From: Mesorhizobium sp. INR15
GTDB taxonomy: Bacteria; Pseudomonadota; Alphaproteobacteria; Rhizobiales; Rhizobiaceae
Assembly (NCBI RefSeq): GCF_015500075.1
Contig: NZ_CP045496.1
Span: forward strand, 4,102,001-4,166,000
Direction: 5' to 3'
DNA: 64,000 bases
The notes below the pieces were generated by a model. That model had not been told where the DNA came from and made no database searches. It was given only the letters and a program-made list of their open reading frames with translations. A program made the translations under genes and the position numbers. Of this stretch, positions 51,181 to 59,427 are shown piece after piece (positions within the stretch are counted from its first letter, which is position 1; the number at the start of each line of letters is the position of its first letter).

Positions 51181-51960
51181 TCAGAAAGCACTGACGTAGA
51201 GGCCGCCGTCGACCGGGATGTTTTGACCTGTAAGATAGCCGGCGTGGACCGAGCACAGGAAGGCGCAGATCTGGCCGAATTCCTCCGGCGTGCCGAGCCG
51301 CTTGGCTGGCACATCGGCGCTGATGCGCGCCTTGCGCGCCACCGCTGCCGCAGGGTCCTCGGTGGTGCCGGCCTCATGCGGGCCACGCAACCTGTCAGTG
51401 TCGAGTTTGCCAGGCAGCATGTTGTTGATGGTGACATTACGGTCGATCACCGTGCGGGCGACACCGGCGAGGAACGAGGTGAGGCCGGCGCGCGCGCCGG
51501 ACGAGAGGTCGAGGCCGGGGATCGGCACATAGACCGACAGCGAGGTGATGTTGACGATCCGGCCGAAGCCGCGCGCCGCCATGCCGTCGATGACAGCCTG
51601 AACCAGCTCGACAGGCGTGACCATGTTCTGGGTGACGCCTTCGAGGATCTTTTCGCGATCAAGCGTGCGGAAATCGCGAAGCGGCGGACCGCCATTGTTG
51701 TTGACGAGAATATCCGGCTCCGGGCAGGCGGCGAGCAATGCCTTCTGAATTTCCGGCTTCGAGACATCACCGACGACTTCCGTAACCGTCACGCCATAGC
51801 GTTCGCGCAATTCGGCGGCGGTTTTCGCGACCAGCTCGGCGTTGCGCCCATTGACGACGATATCGCAGCCGGCCTCAGCCAGCGCCATGGCGCAGCCGCG
51901 CCCCAGGCCCTTGCTCGAAGCGCAGACGATGGCTTTCTTTCCGCGAATGCCGAGATCCAT
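51181..51960 (-). CDS. SDR-family oxidoreductase lacking the usual Tyr/Lys pair
   Basis: A 259-residue Rossmann protein. The cofactor loop is ASSKGLGRG (14-22) rather than TGxxxGxG, and the NNAG motif is NNNGG (87-91). After the catalytic-type Ser140 (NITSLSVYVPIPGL), the place of the YxxxK pair reads SSGAR (153-157), so neither Tyr nor Lys is present. This matches an SDR subgroup I recall (BKR-type subgroup with NNGGP and SNxxRAG), whose chemistry is unclear; annotation as 3-oxoacyl-ACP reductase would be unsafe. AGGAG precedes ATG 51960. It is transcribed toward maeB with a 176-nt gap. Confidence 0.85.
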   Translation of the reverse strand: MDLGIRGKKAIVCASSKGLGRGCAMALAEAGCDIVVNGRNAELVAKTAAELRERYGVTVTEVVGDVSKPEIQKALLAACPEPDILVNNNGGPPLRDFRTLDREKILEGVTQNMVTPVELVQAVIDGMAARGFGRIVNITSLSVYVPIPGLDLSSGARAGLTSFLAGVARTVIDRNVTINNMLPGKLDTDRLRGPHEAGTTEDPAAAVARKARISADVPAKRLGTPEEFGQICAFLCSVHAGYLTGQNIPVDGGLYVSAF

Positions 51961-52079
51961 GAGATTTTCTCCTGATGAATTGGCGGCAACCTAGTCCTTA
52001 GACTGGACCAATCGCAACCGTCATACGGTTGTTGCATGAATCGGGGCATAGCCTGCGCGAAAGCAACGGTGACAAGTCA

Positions 52080-52895
52080 ATGTCTGACGACCAGCCCCGC
52101 ACTTTCCGCAGCATGTTCATCTCCGACGTCCATTTGGGCTCGAAGGCGGCAAAGGCCGAATTCCTGATCGATTTCCTTAGATATCACGACGCCGATATCA
52201 TCTATCTCGTCGGTGATATCGTCGATGGCTGGCGCCTGCGGCGCAGCTGGCATTGGCCGCAAAGCCACAATGACGTCGTCCAGAAACTGCTGCGCAAGGC
52301 GCGCAAGGGCGCCAACATCACCTACATCGCGGGCAACCACGACGAGTTCGCGCGCCAGTTCCAGGGCGTGCATTTCGGCGGCATTGTCGTTGCCGACCGC
52401 GCCATTCATGAGACCGCCGACGGCAGGCGCCTGCTCGTCATCCATGGCGATCAGTTCGACACGGTCGTCCACAATCAGCGCTGGCTGGCCTATCTCGGCG
52501 ACCACGCCTATGACGCGGCCATGCTGGTCAACCGGGTGGTGACACGGCTTCGCCAGCTGCTTGGCCTGCCGTACTGGTCATTTTCGTCTTGGGCGAAGGT
52601 CAAGGTGAAGAAGGCGGTGAACTTCATTGGCTCGTTCCAGACCGTGCTGGCGGAAGAAGCGCGCCGCTCGCATGTCGATGGCGTCATCTGCGGCCATATC
52701 CATCACGCCGCCATCGAGAGCTTTGGCGATGTGCAGTACATCAACACCGGCGACTGGGTTGAAAGCTGCACGGCGGTGGTCGAGCATTTTGACGGCTCGA
52801 TGGAGATACTGACCTGGGCGCATGTCTTGCCGGAAGCACCGGACGAGCCCTTTATCCCGATGCTCATCGCGGATCGGGCCGTCGAAGCGGCGTAA
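52080..52895 (+). CDS. LpxH-like metallophosphoesterase
   Basis: A 271-residue calcineurin-type phosphoesterase. All five metal-ligand motifs are present in order: ISDVHLGS (DxH), LVGDIVDGW (GDxxD), AGNHDEF (GNHD), VIHGDQFD and CGHIHHA (GHxH). The family includes LpxH, the UDP-2,3-diacylglucosamine pyrophosphatase of lipid A synthesis. Many alphaproteobacteria use LpxI for that step and retain LpxH-like paralogues of unknown substrate, so I do not assign lpxH. ATG 52080 is the start nearest the domain; the ribosome binding site is weak and an earlier in-frame TTG exists at 52029. Confidence 0.85.
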   Translation: MSDDQPRTFRSMFISDVHLGSKAAKAEFLIDFLRYHDADIIYLVGDIVDGWRLRRSWHWPQSHNDVVQKLLRKARKGANITYIAGNHDEFARQFQGVHFGGIVVADRAIHETADGRRLLVIHGDQFDTVVHNQRWLAYLGDHAYDAAMLVNRVVTRLRQLLGLPYWSFSSWAKVKVKKAVNFIGSFQTVLAEEARRSHVDGVICGHIHHAAIESFGDVQYINTGDWVESCTAVVEHFDGSMEILTWAHVLPEAPDEPFIPMLIADRAVEAA

Positions 52896-53013
52896 TGCCG
52901 CTCGCGCAGTCATTAATCGATTAGTCCAAACGGTTTCGCGCCGATTTTCCGCATGTTATGGGATCGGCATGCGCTGCCGCCGCCCGTTGTGCGTAGCGTT
53001 ATTGGATCGATTC

Positions 53014-54228
53014 ATGTCGCTGCCGCCACTCTCGCCCGAACAGCTCGTCAAGCCGCGTCATTTCGAGCTGCGCATGAGCCTGATCTTCGCGACACTTTTC
53101 GTCTCGCTGGGAACGCATCTGCCGTATTTCCCGCTCTGGCTGCAGGCGCAGGGCTTTCATGCCGAGCAGATCGCCGTGATTCTCGCCGCGCCGATGTTCC
53201 TGCGCGTGGTGACGACGCCGCTGCTGACCGCGCTGGCCGACAGGGCTAGCGATCGCGCCAATGTCTATGTCGCGCTTGTGGCATCGGCGATGTTCTTGTC
53301 GGCCGGCTATTTCCTGACGCCGACCTACGCCACGGTGCTGGCGGTGTCGCTGGCCCTGACCATCGTCTGGACGCCGCATTCGCCGATCGCCGATTCGCTG
53401 GCACTGTCCGGCGTGCGCCGCTTCGGTTCGAACTACACCGGCATGCGCAAATGGGGATCGATCTCCTATCTGTTCGCCAATGTCGCCGGCGGCTTCATCC
53501 TGTCGGCAACCGGCCCCGGAGCCGTCCCGGTGATCATTTTCGTCGCGCTGGGAGCGGCCCTTGTCGCCGGCTTGCTGGCGCCGCGCCTTGGCCGTCCGCG
53601 CCGCGCTTCGCCGCTGTCGGCGACCGACATGCAGCAGGCCGCGCCAAAACTTTTCAACGCCTATTTCCTCTATTTCTCCATCGGCGTTGGCGTCATCACC
53701 GCCAGCCACGCCTTTCTCTACGGCTTTGTCTCGATCTACTGGAAGTCGATCGGCATCAGCGATTCGGTTGTCGGCCTGTTGTGGGCATGGGGCGTGGTAT
53801 CCGAAGTCTGCATGTTCATGATGTTCACGCGCTTCTTCGGATCGTTCTCTGTCGTCTCCATCATGGTGATGGCCGGCATTGGCGCGATCATCCGCTGGAT
53901 CGCCTTTCCGCTTGTCTGGCCGCTTGGTCTTGGCGTAGCCGGGTTCTTCGGGGTTCAGACGCTGCACGCGATCTCGGTGGCGCTGGTGCTCATTGGCCTG
54001 CAGAAGATGATCGGCGAAACCGTCTCGGAAGAGCGCACCGGCGCCGCCCAAGGTATCGCCTATTTCTCCAACGGCTTCTTCATGGCGATCGCGACACTGG
54101 CTTCCGGTCCGCTCTATGACCGCTTTGGTGTGGACGGCTTCTTTGCGATGATACCGATCGCCCTGATTGGGCTTGCGCTGGTCGGGATGGCGGCGCGCTC
54201 AGCCCCACAGCGCCTCATCAGGCGGTGA
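53014..54228 (+). CDS. MFS permease (HcaT/PPP-like)
   Basis: A 404-residue protein with about 12 helices. Segments such as LRMSLIFATLFVSLGTHLPYF, DRASDRANVYVAL and FGSNYTGMRKWGSISYLFAN (the R-x-W-GS-x-x-F motif) are typical of the MFS_1-like group containing E. coli HcaT and YhaH-type permeases; the substrate is unknown. ATG 53014 matches the family start; the frame continues upstream into the end of the phosphoesterase gene and is ignored. Its last 30 bases overlap the 3' end of the epimerase gene antisense. Confidence 0.85.
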   Translation: MSLPPLSPEQLVKPRHFELRMSLIFATLFVSLGTHLPYFPLWLQAQGFHAEQIAVILAAPMFLRVVTTPLLTALADRASDRANVYVALVASAMFLSAGYFLTPTYATVLAVSLALTIVWTPHSPIADSLALSGVRRFGSNYTGMRKWGSISYLFANVAGGFILSATGPGAVPVIIFVALGAALVAGLLAPRLGRPRRASPLSATDMQQAAPKLFNAYFLYFSIGVGVITASHAFLYGFVSIYWKSIGISDSVVGLLWAWGVVSEVCMFMMFTRFFGSFSVVSIMVMAGIGAIIRWIAFPLVWPLGLGVAGFFGVQTLHAISVALVLIGLQKMIGETVSEERTGAAQGIAYFSNGFFMAIATLASGPLYDRFGVDGFFAMIPIALIGLALVGMAARSAPQRLIRR

Positions 54229-55182
54229 CACCAGCGAACCCTGGTAGACAAGTCCTGGAATGCGGTCGCGAGCCAGCAGCAGCGGGCCGTCGAGGTCGAC
54301 GAAGTCGGCTCCCTGGGCCAGCAGCACGGCCGGTGCCATAGCCAGAGATGTGCCAACCATGCAGCCGACCATGATGCCGAAGCCGAGTTCACGGGCCCGG
54401 TCTCGCAGCACCAACGCCGCTGTCAGCCCGCCTGATTTGTCGAGCTTGATGTTGACCGCATCGTAGAGGCCGACAAGAGCGGCGAGATTCCCGGCTTCAT
54501 GCACGCTTTCGTCGGCGCAGATCGGCACAGGATGCGCGATATGGCGCAGGATCGCGTCATGGCCGGCGGGCAGGGGTTGTTCGATCAAGGCGATGCCTTG
54601 TTCGGCGGCGAAGGCAAGGTTGGCTACGATGTTCTCGTCCGTCCATCCCTCATTCGCATCAAGGATGAGGCGGCTGTCGGGCGCGGCTCCTCGAACGGCA
54701 CGAATGCAGGCAATATCGTTGGCGCCGCCGATCTTGACCTTGAGCAACGGTCGGGTGGCGTTGGCGCGAGCCTGCGCCGCCATCGCCTCGGGTTCTCCCA
54801 GCGACAGCGTGTAGGCGGTTTCAAGCGCTGAAGGCGAAGCAGCGCCAATTGCGCCTGCGACACGCTTGCCACTGATCTTGGCTTCGAGATCCCACAGGGC
54901 GCAGTCGATGGCATTGCGCGCCGCGCCTGCGGGCATTGCTTCTAGCAGTTCAGTCCGGCCCATGCCGCCCGCAATGTGCTTGCGCATGGCCTCGATTGCC
55001 GCGTGCACGCCTTCCATGGTTTCGCCGTAGCGCTTGTAGGGCACGCATTCGCCACGCCCGCTGTGGCTGCCTTCGTTGATCATGCAGGTGATCACCTCGG
55101 CCTCGGTCTTCGAACCGCGTGAAATGGTGAAGGTCCCGGCGATGGGAAAACGCTCGGCCTCAACCGAAATGACACGCGCCAT
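54199..55182 (-). CDS. Dipeptide (L-Ala-D/L-Glu) epimerase, enolase superfamily
   Basis: A 327-residue protein. The enolase-superfamily barrel is shown by KVKIGG (Lys acid/base pair on strand 2), LILDANEGW (metal Asp), ALIEQPLP (metal Glu), ICADESVHE (metal Asp) and NIKLDKSGG (second catalytic Lys). That set and length fit the muconate-lactonising subgroup that includes L-Ala-D/L-Glu epimerase, which recycles murein peptides. The exact dipeptide specificity is an inference. It diverges from the Mla operon with a 76-nt gap that holds a perfect inverted repeat. The 3' end overlaps the MFS gene by 30 bases. Confidence 0.87.
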   Translation of the reverse strand: MARVISVEAERFPIAGTFTISRGSKTEAEVITCMINEGSHSGRGECVPYKRYGETMEGVHAAIEAMRKHIAGGMGRTELLEAMPAGAARNAIDCALWDLEAKISGKRVAGAIGAASPSALETAYTLSLGEPEAMAAQARANATRPLLKVKIGGANDIACIRAVRGAAPDSRLILDANEGWTDENIVANLAFAAEQGIALIEQPLPAGHDAILRHIAHPVPICADESVHEAGNLAALVGLYDAVNIKLDKSGGLTAALVLRDRARELGFGIMVGCMVGTSLAMAPAVLLAQGADFVDLDGPLLLARDRIPGLVYQGSLVSPPDEALWG

Positions 55183-55223
55183 ATTTTTCTGCTCCGGCTA
55201 TGCGACAAGCGTCGTCGGCAAAT

Positions 55224-55242
55224 CGACAGGTCAAACCTGTCG
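55224..55242. promoter_or_regulatory. Perfect inverted repeat between divergent epimerase and Mla operon
   Basis: CGACAGGT (55224-55231), CAA, ACCTGTCG (55235-55242). It lies in the only 76 bases available for both promoters, so a regulator bound there could affect both directions. No regulator is identifiable. Confidence 0.5.
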
Positions 55243-55258
55243 GGCTAAACAGGACGCC

Positions 55259-56446
55259 ATGTTGACCATCGGCAAACGCGACGCAAGCGGCACGGCCGCC
55301 AAGGAGGCTGACCACGAGCCGCGCGTGGCCGTTGGCGAGGAGGGCGAGGTGCTTGGCTGCGCCTTCTCCGGAATCTGGACGACCCGCACCGTGGCGCTGA
55401 TCGACGCCGAGATGCGCAAGATCGAGAAACGAAACGGTTTCAAGACCTTGGCGCTCGATCTTTCCAACATCGAGAAAATCGACACCGCCGGTGCCTGGCT
55501 GGTCGACCGGCTGGTCAGTGCCTTCGAGAAGAAGGGTGTCGAGGTCACGATGCAGGGCCAAAGCGAAGTCGCGTCGATCCTGCTTGGTGCGGTCAGCGAG
55601 GCAGTGCGGCGCGAGCCTGAGTCGAGTGACGTAAGGCCGCCTAACATCGTTATTCGGGCGCTGGAGAGCATTGGACGGCGCGTCTATGAGATGCGCGACG
55701 ATTTCCTCGCTTCGATGAACATCCTCGGCGCCACGATCCGCGGCGCTCAGATGAAGCTCGGCCGTGGTCATGGCGTCAATCCGGCGGCGATCTTCAACCA
55801 GATCGACCGCATGGGTGTCGGCGCCATTCCGGTGGTCGTGCTGATGTCGGCCATCGTTGGCGCCATCGTCGCCCAGCAAGGCGCCTACCAGCTCAGCTAT
55901 TTCGGTGCCGATATCTTCGTCGTCGATCTCGTTGGCGTGCTCATCCTGCGCGAACTTGGCGTGCTGATGACGGCAATCATGATCGCCGGCCGCTCCGGCA
56001 GCGCCATCACCGCTGAAATCGGCTCGATGAAAATGCGCGAGGAGGTCGACGCGCTGAAGGTCATCGGGCTCAACCCGATCGGCGTTCTGGTTTTTCCGCG
56101 CCTGGTGGCGCTGGTCATTGCTTTGCCTTGCCTCACCATCATCGCCAATTTCGCGGCCCTGGGTGGGGGTATTCTCGCGGCATGGCTCTATTCCGGTATC
56201 GCGCCCGCCGCCTTCATCGACAGGCTGCGTGTCGCCATTGACCTCAGCACGATTTTCGCCGGGCTGATCAAGGCGCCGTTCATGGCAATGATCATCGGCA
56301 CCATCGCCTCGGTCGAAGGCATGAAGGTGGGCGGAAGCGCGGAATCACTGGGAACACATGTAACCGCCTCGGTGGTGAAGTCGATTTTCGTTGTTATCAT
56401 CCTCGACGGGCTTTTTGCCATCTTCTACGCAGCGATCGAGTTCTGA
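55259..56446 (+). CDS. mlaE: MlaE-type lipid ABC permease with N-terminal STAS domain
   Basis: A 395-residue protein. Residues about 25-120 form a STAS domain (LALDLSNIEKIDTAGAWLVD), the function carried by separate MlaB in E. coli. Residues about 135-395 are the MlaE permease, with the family segments FNQIDRMGVGAIPVVVLMSA, ELGVLMTAIMIAGRSGSAI and EIGSMKMREEVDALKVIGL. It forms the inner-membrane channel for phospholipid traffic between membranes. ATG 55259 starts before the STAS domain. The ATPase gene starts one base after its stop. Confidence 0.93.
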   Translation: MLTIGKRDASGTAAKEADHEPRVAVGEEGEVLGCAFSGIWTTRTVALIDAEMRKIEKRNGFKTLALDLSNIEKIDTAGAWLVDRLVSAFEKKGVEVTMQGQSEVASILLGAVSEAVRREPESSDVRPPNIVIRALESIGRRVYEMRDDFLASMNILGATIRGAQMKLGRGHGVNPAAIFNQIDRMGVGAIPVVVLMSAIVGAIVAQQGAYQLSYFGADIFVVDLVGVLILRELGVLMTAIMIAGRSGSAITAEIGSMKMREEVDALKVIGLNPIGVLVFPRLVALVIALPCLTIIANFAALGGGILAAWLYSGIAPAAFIDRLRVAIDLSTIFAGLIKAPFMAMIIGTIASVEGMKVGGSAESLGTHVTASVVKSIFVVIILDGLFAIFYAAIEF

Positions 56447-56447
56447 C

Positions 56448-57269
56448 ATGGCGCTGCTCGGCAGGAAAAGGGCGATTTCGATCGTGGATAATGCCAAGGA
56501 GGGCGATATCGTGCTGTCCGCGCACGACATCACCGTATCCTTCGCCGACAAGCTCATTCTGGATAAATTGTCGCTCGACATCAGGCGGGGAGAAATCTTG
56601 GGTTTTGTCGGCGCCTCGGGCGCCGGCAAGTCAGTTCTGCTGCGCACCATTCTCGGCCTGACCCAAAAGCAATCTGGCACGATCAAGCTGTTTGGCGTCG
56701 ACGTCGCCAAGGCAAGCGACATGGATCGATTGCGCATCGACATGCGGCTTGGCGTGCTATTCCAGCATGGCGCCTTGTTCTCGGCACTGACAGTGCTGGA
56801 GAATGTGCAGGTGCCGATGCGCGAATATCTCGATCTGCCGCGCAAGCTGATGGATGAGCTGGCGATGCTCAAGATCGAGCTGGTTGGGCTGCCGCCGGAC
56901 GCCGCACGGAAATTCCCGTCCGAACTGTCGGGCGGCATGATCAAGCGCGCCGCGCTGGCACGCGCGCTGGCACTCGACCCGGATATTGTCTTTCTCGACG
57001 AGCCGACATCCGGCCTCGACCCGATCAGCGCGGCGGAATTCGACGAACTGGTCGTCAAGTTGCGCGACACGATGGATCTGACCGTCTACATGGTCACGCA
57101 CGATCTCGACACACTTTTCACCGCCTGCGATCGCGTTGCCGTGCTTGGCAACAAGAAAGTCCTGGTCGAAGGCACCATCGATGACATGCTGAAGAGCGAA
57201 GAGCCGTGGGTAAAGTCCTATTTCCGCGGAAAACGGGCACGGCAACTTGATCTTGCCGTGCGCGCATAG
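56448..57269 (+). CDS. mlaF: MlaF-type lipid ABC transporter ATPase
   Basis: A 273-residue ATPase. Walker A GFVGASGAGKSVLLRT, Q-loop VLFQHGALFSALTV, signature ELSGGMIKRAALARAL, Walker B IVFLDEPTSGLDP and the switch His in MVTHDLDTL are all intact; FQHGALFSALTVLENV is characteristic of MlaF rather than of sugar or amino-acid ATPases. Energises the MlaE channel. It starts one base after the mlaE stop and ends 14 bases before mlaD. Confidence 0.94.
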   Translation: MALLGRKRAISIVDNAKEGDIVLSAHDITVSFADKLILDKLSLDIRRGEILGFVGASGAGKSVLLRTILGLTQKQSGTIKLFGVDVAKASDMDRLRIDMRLGVLFQHGALFSALTVLENVQVPMREYLDLPRKLMDELAMLKIELVGLPPDAARKFPSELSGGMIKRAALARALALDPDIVFLDEPTSGLDPISAAEFDELVVKLRDTMDLTVYMVTHDLDTLFTACDRVAVLGNKKVLVEGTIDDMLKSEEPWVKSYFRGKRARQLDLAVRA

Positions 57270-57283
57270 CCATAAGTGAAGCA

Positions 57284-58657
57284 ATGGAAACCAGAGCCAA
57301 CTACGTCATTGTCGGCATCTTCACGCTGGTTGCGATCCTGGCGGCCTTTGCGTTCGTCTATTGGACGGCGGCGATCGGCGACAAGGGCGAGACCACGTTG
57401 CTGCGCGTGCGCATTCCGGGTTCGGCCTCGGGTCTTGGACGCGGCAGTTTCGTGCTGTTCAATGGCGTCAAGGTTGGCGACGTGCGCCGCGTCTATATCG
57501 ACGTCGACAATCCGACAGTCGCGATCGCCGACACCGAAATCGACCGCATGACGCCGATCACCAAGTCGACACAGGCCGATATCGGCCTTGCCGGCCTGAC
57601 CGGCCAAGCCAATATCGAGCTCAAGGGCGCCGATCCCAAGGAAGTAAAACTCCTCGATCAAGCCGAAAAGGAAGGCCGCGTCGCCGAGATCGTAGCCAAT
57701 CCATCGGCGGTGACCAACCTGCTGCAGACGGCGCAGAACATCTTTACCCGCGCCGACAAGGTGCTGTCGGAGCTTGAGGGCTTCACCAAGGATGTTCGCG
57801 GGCCGCTGACGCAGACCGTCCAGAACGTTCAGACGTTTTCCGATGCCCTGGCCAAGAATTCGGACGGCATCGACAAGTTCCTCGCCAGCGTCAGTTCGCT
57901 TTCGGACGAACTGAAGGGTGTTTCGGGCAAGCTCGACGGCACGCTCAAGGCTGCCGAAGGATTGCTCAACGCGGTCGACAAGGACCAGATCAAGAGCATC
58001 GTCGCCAATGTCGATACGGTGACCGGAAACCTCAAGGAAACCAGCAAGCAGCTCGACGGCGTGATCAAGAACGTCGATACGGCGGTTGGCTCGGTCAACG
58101 ATTTCGCCAAGCAGACGCAAGGTACGCTGGCCAAGGTCGACGGTGTTCTCGACGGCATCGATCCGGCGCAGGTCCGCACGGCGCTCGCCAGCATCCAGAG
58201 GGCCAGCGAAAACGCAGACAAGGCCGCCGCCGACATCGCCAAGGTGACCGACAAGTTCGCCAGCCGGGCCGATGACATAGACCAGACGATCAAGGACGCG
58301 CAGCAGTTGGCGAAGCGCCTCAACGACGCCTCCGTGCGCGTCGATGGCATCCTGGCCAAGGTGGACACGCTGCTTGGCTCGGGCCAGGCCGATGGCGTGA
58401 TGGCCGACGCCAGGGATACGCTGAAGTCGTTCAAGCAGGTTGCCGACACGCTGAATTCCCGTCTGGGCGTCATTACCGACAATCTGGCGCGCTTTTCTGG
58501 CCAGGGCCTTTCGAACGTTGAGGCGCTGGTGCAGGACAGCCGCCGTTCGATCAGCCGCATCGAGGAGGCCGTGACCGATCTCAGCCGCAACCCGCAGCGC
58601 ATCCTTTCGGGTGGCGAAGGCGAGGTTCGGCAATTCGATGGCAGGGCGCGGCGTTGA
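57284..58657 (+). CDS. mlaD: MlaD-type MCE-domain protein
   Basis: A 457-residue protein anchored by one N-terminal helix (YVIVGIFTLVAILAAFAFVYW). The MCE domain (about 40-120) includes RIPGSASGLGRGSFVLFNGV and TDIGLAGLTGQANIEL-like text here read as STQADIGLAGLTGQANIELK. The long C-terminal part (about 150-440) is a series of amphipathic helices (QLDGVIKNVDTAVGSVNDFA and similar), as in long MlaD/PqiB-type proteins that form a periplasmic tube. E. coli MlaD is only 183 residues, so this is the extended type. It carries lipid between the permease and the outer membrane side. Confidence 0.92.
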   Translation: METRANYVIVGIFTLVAILAAFAFVYWTAAIGDKGETTLLRVRIPGSASGLGRGSFVLFNGVKVGDVRRVYIDVDNPTVAIADTEIDRMTPITKSTQADIGLAGLTGQANIELKGADPKEVKLLDQAEKEGRVAEIVANPSAVTNLLQTAQNIFTRADKVLSELEGFTKDVRGPLTQTVQNVQTFSDALAKNSDGIDKFLASVSSLSDELKGVSGKLDGTLKAAEGLLNAVDKDQIKSIVANVDTVTGNLKETSKQLDGVIKNVDTAVGSVNDFAKQTQGTLAKVDGVLDGIDPAQVRTALASIQRASENADKAAADIAKVTDKFASRADDIDQTIKDAQQLAKRLNDASVRVDGILAKVDTLLGSGQADGVMADARDTLKSFKQVADTLNSRLGVITDNLARFSGQGLSNVEALVQDSRRSISRIEEAVTDLSRNPQRILSGGEGEVRQFDGRARR

Positions 58658-58733
58658 CTTCGGCCGCCACTCGCCTCAAACATTTAGTGCAAATGCGGAT
58701 TGTCTTACGATCCGGGGACAACAGGGATCGCTC

Positions 58734-59330
58734 GTGAAGTCGATCGTGCTCAAGTCGGGCGTGGCATTCCTTGCCTTGGCCCTTGCCAGCTGCGCCGCAC
58801 TGCCGGGCGGCGGACCCGCTCCGCTCGACACGTTCGAGCTGACGGCCCCGTCGGTTGAGGCGCATGGCCACAGCCGCCGGCAGATCCTGATTGCGCAACC
58901 GTCCGCGCTCAAGGCGCTGGACAGCCAGAACATCGTCATCAAGCCGGCGGATCGCTCGATCCAGTACCTCAAGGGTGCGCAATGGGCCGACCGCCTGCCG
59001 CTGATCGTGCAGGCGCGGCTGGCCGAGACCTTCCAGCGCTCGGGCAGCTTCGCCGGCGTTGGCAAGCCGGGCGAGGGGTTGGCGATCGACTATCAGGTCA
59101 TCGTCGAGATCCGGTCCTTCGAGGTACGCGTCGATGGCGGCGACCATGCCGAGGTTGACCTGTTCGTACGTATTCTCAACGACCGCAACGGCGAAGTGCG
59201 CGCATCAAAGAGCTTCACGGCCTCAGCACCGGTCTCAGGCAGCGGTAACAAGGCCTATATCGGCGGGCTCGACGCTGCCTTCGGCGATGTGGCAAAGCAG
59301 ATCGTGCGCTGGACGGATTCGGTGATCTGA
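58734..59330 (+). CDS. ABC-transport auxiliary lipoprotein (PqiC-like)
   Basis: A 198-residue lipoprotein starting at GTG 58734 (CAGGGA upstream). The signal peptide ends in a lipobox, LALASC, with the lipidated Cys at about residue 20. The mature domain, with LIAQPSALKALDSQNIVIK, the segment YLKGAQWADRLPLIVQARL and DYQVIVEIRSFEVRVDGG, is the ABC_trans_aux family (PF03886) that includes PqiC. It is the outer-membrane partner of the MCE tube and completes the operon; no MlaA or MlaC gene is nearby. A perfect terminator follows. Confidence 0.9.
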   Translation: MKSIVLKSGVAFLALALASCAALPGGGPAPLDTFELTAPSVEAHGHSRRQILIAQPSALKALDSQNIVIKPADRSIQYLKGAQWADRLPLIVQARLAETFQRSGSFAGVGKPGEGLAIDYQVIVEIRSFEVRVDGGDHAEVDLFVRILNDRNGEVRASKSFTASAPVSGSGNKAYIGGLDAAFGDVAKQIVRWTDSVI

Positions 59331-59377
59331 TTTCCTCAGCGCCCTGATCAGTCAGGCTACAAAGGTCGAGTGAAATG

Positions 59378-59405
59378 AAAAAGGCGGGAAATTTCCCGCC
59401 TTTTT
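59378..59405. terminator. Bidirectional intrinsic terminator
   Basis: Bases 59378-59391 (AAAAAGGCGGGAAA) are the exact reverse complement of 59392-59405. The run TTTTTT follows on the plus strand and its complement on the minus side, so it serves both the Mla operon and the giant minus-strand gene. Confidence 0.93.
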
Positions 59406-59427
59406 TGCTGCTTTCCTTTTCGATCGG

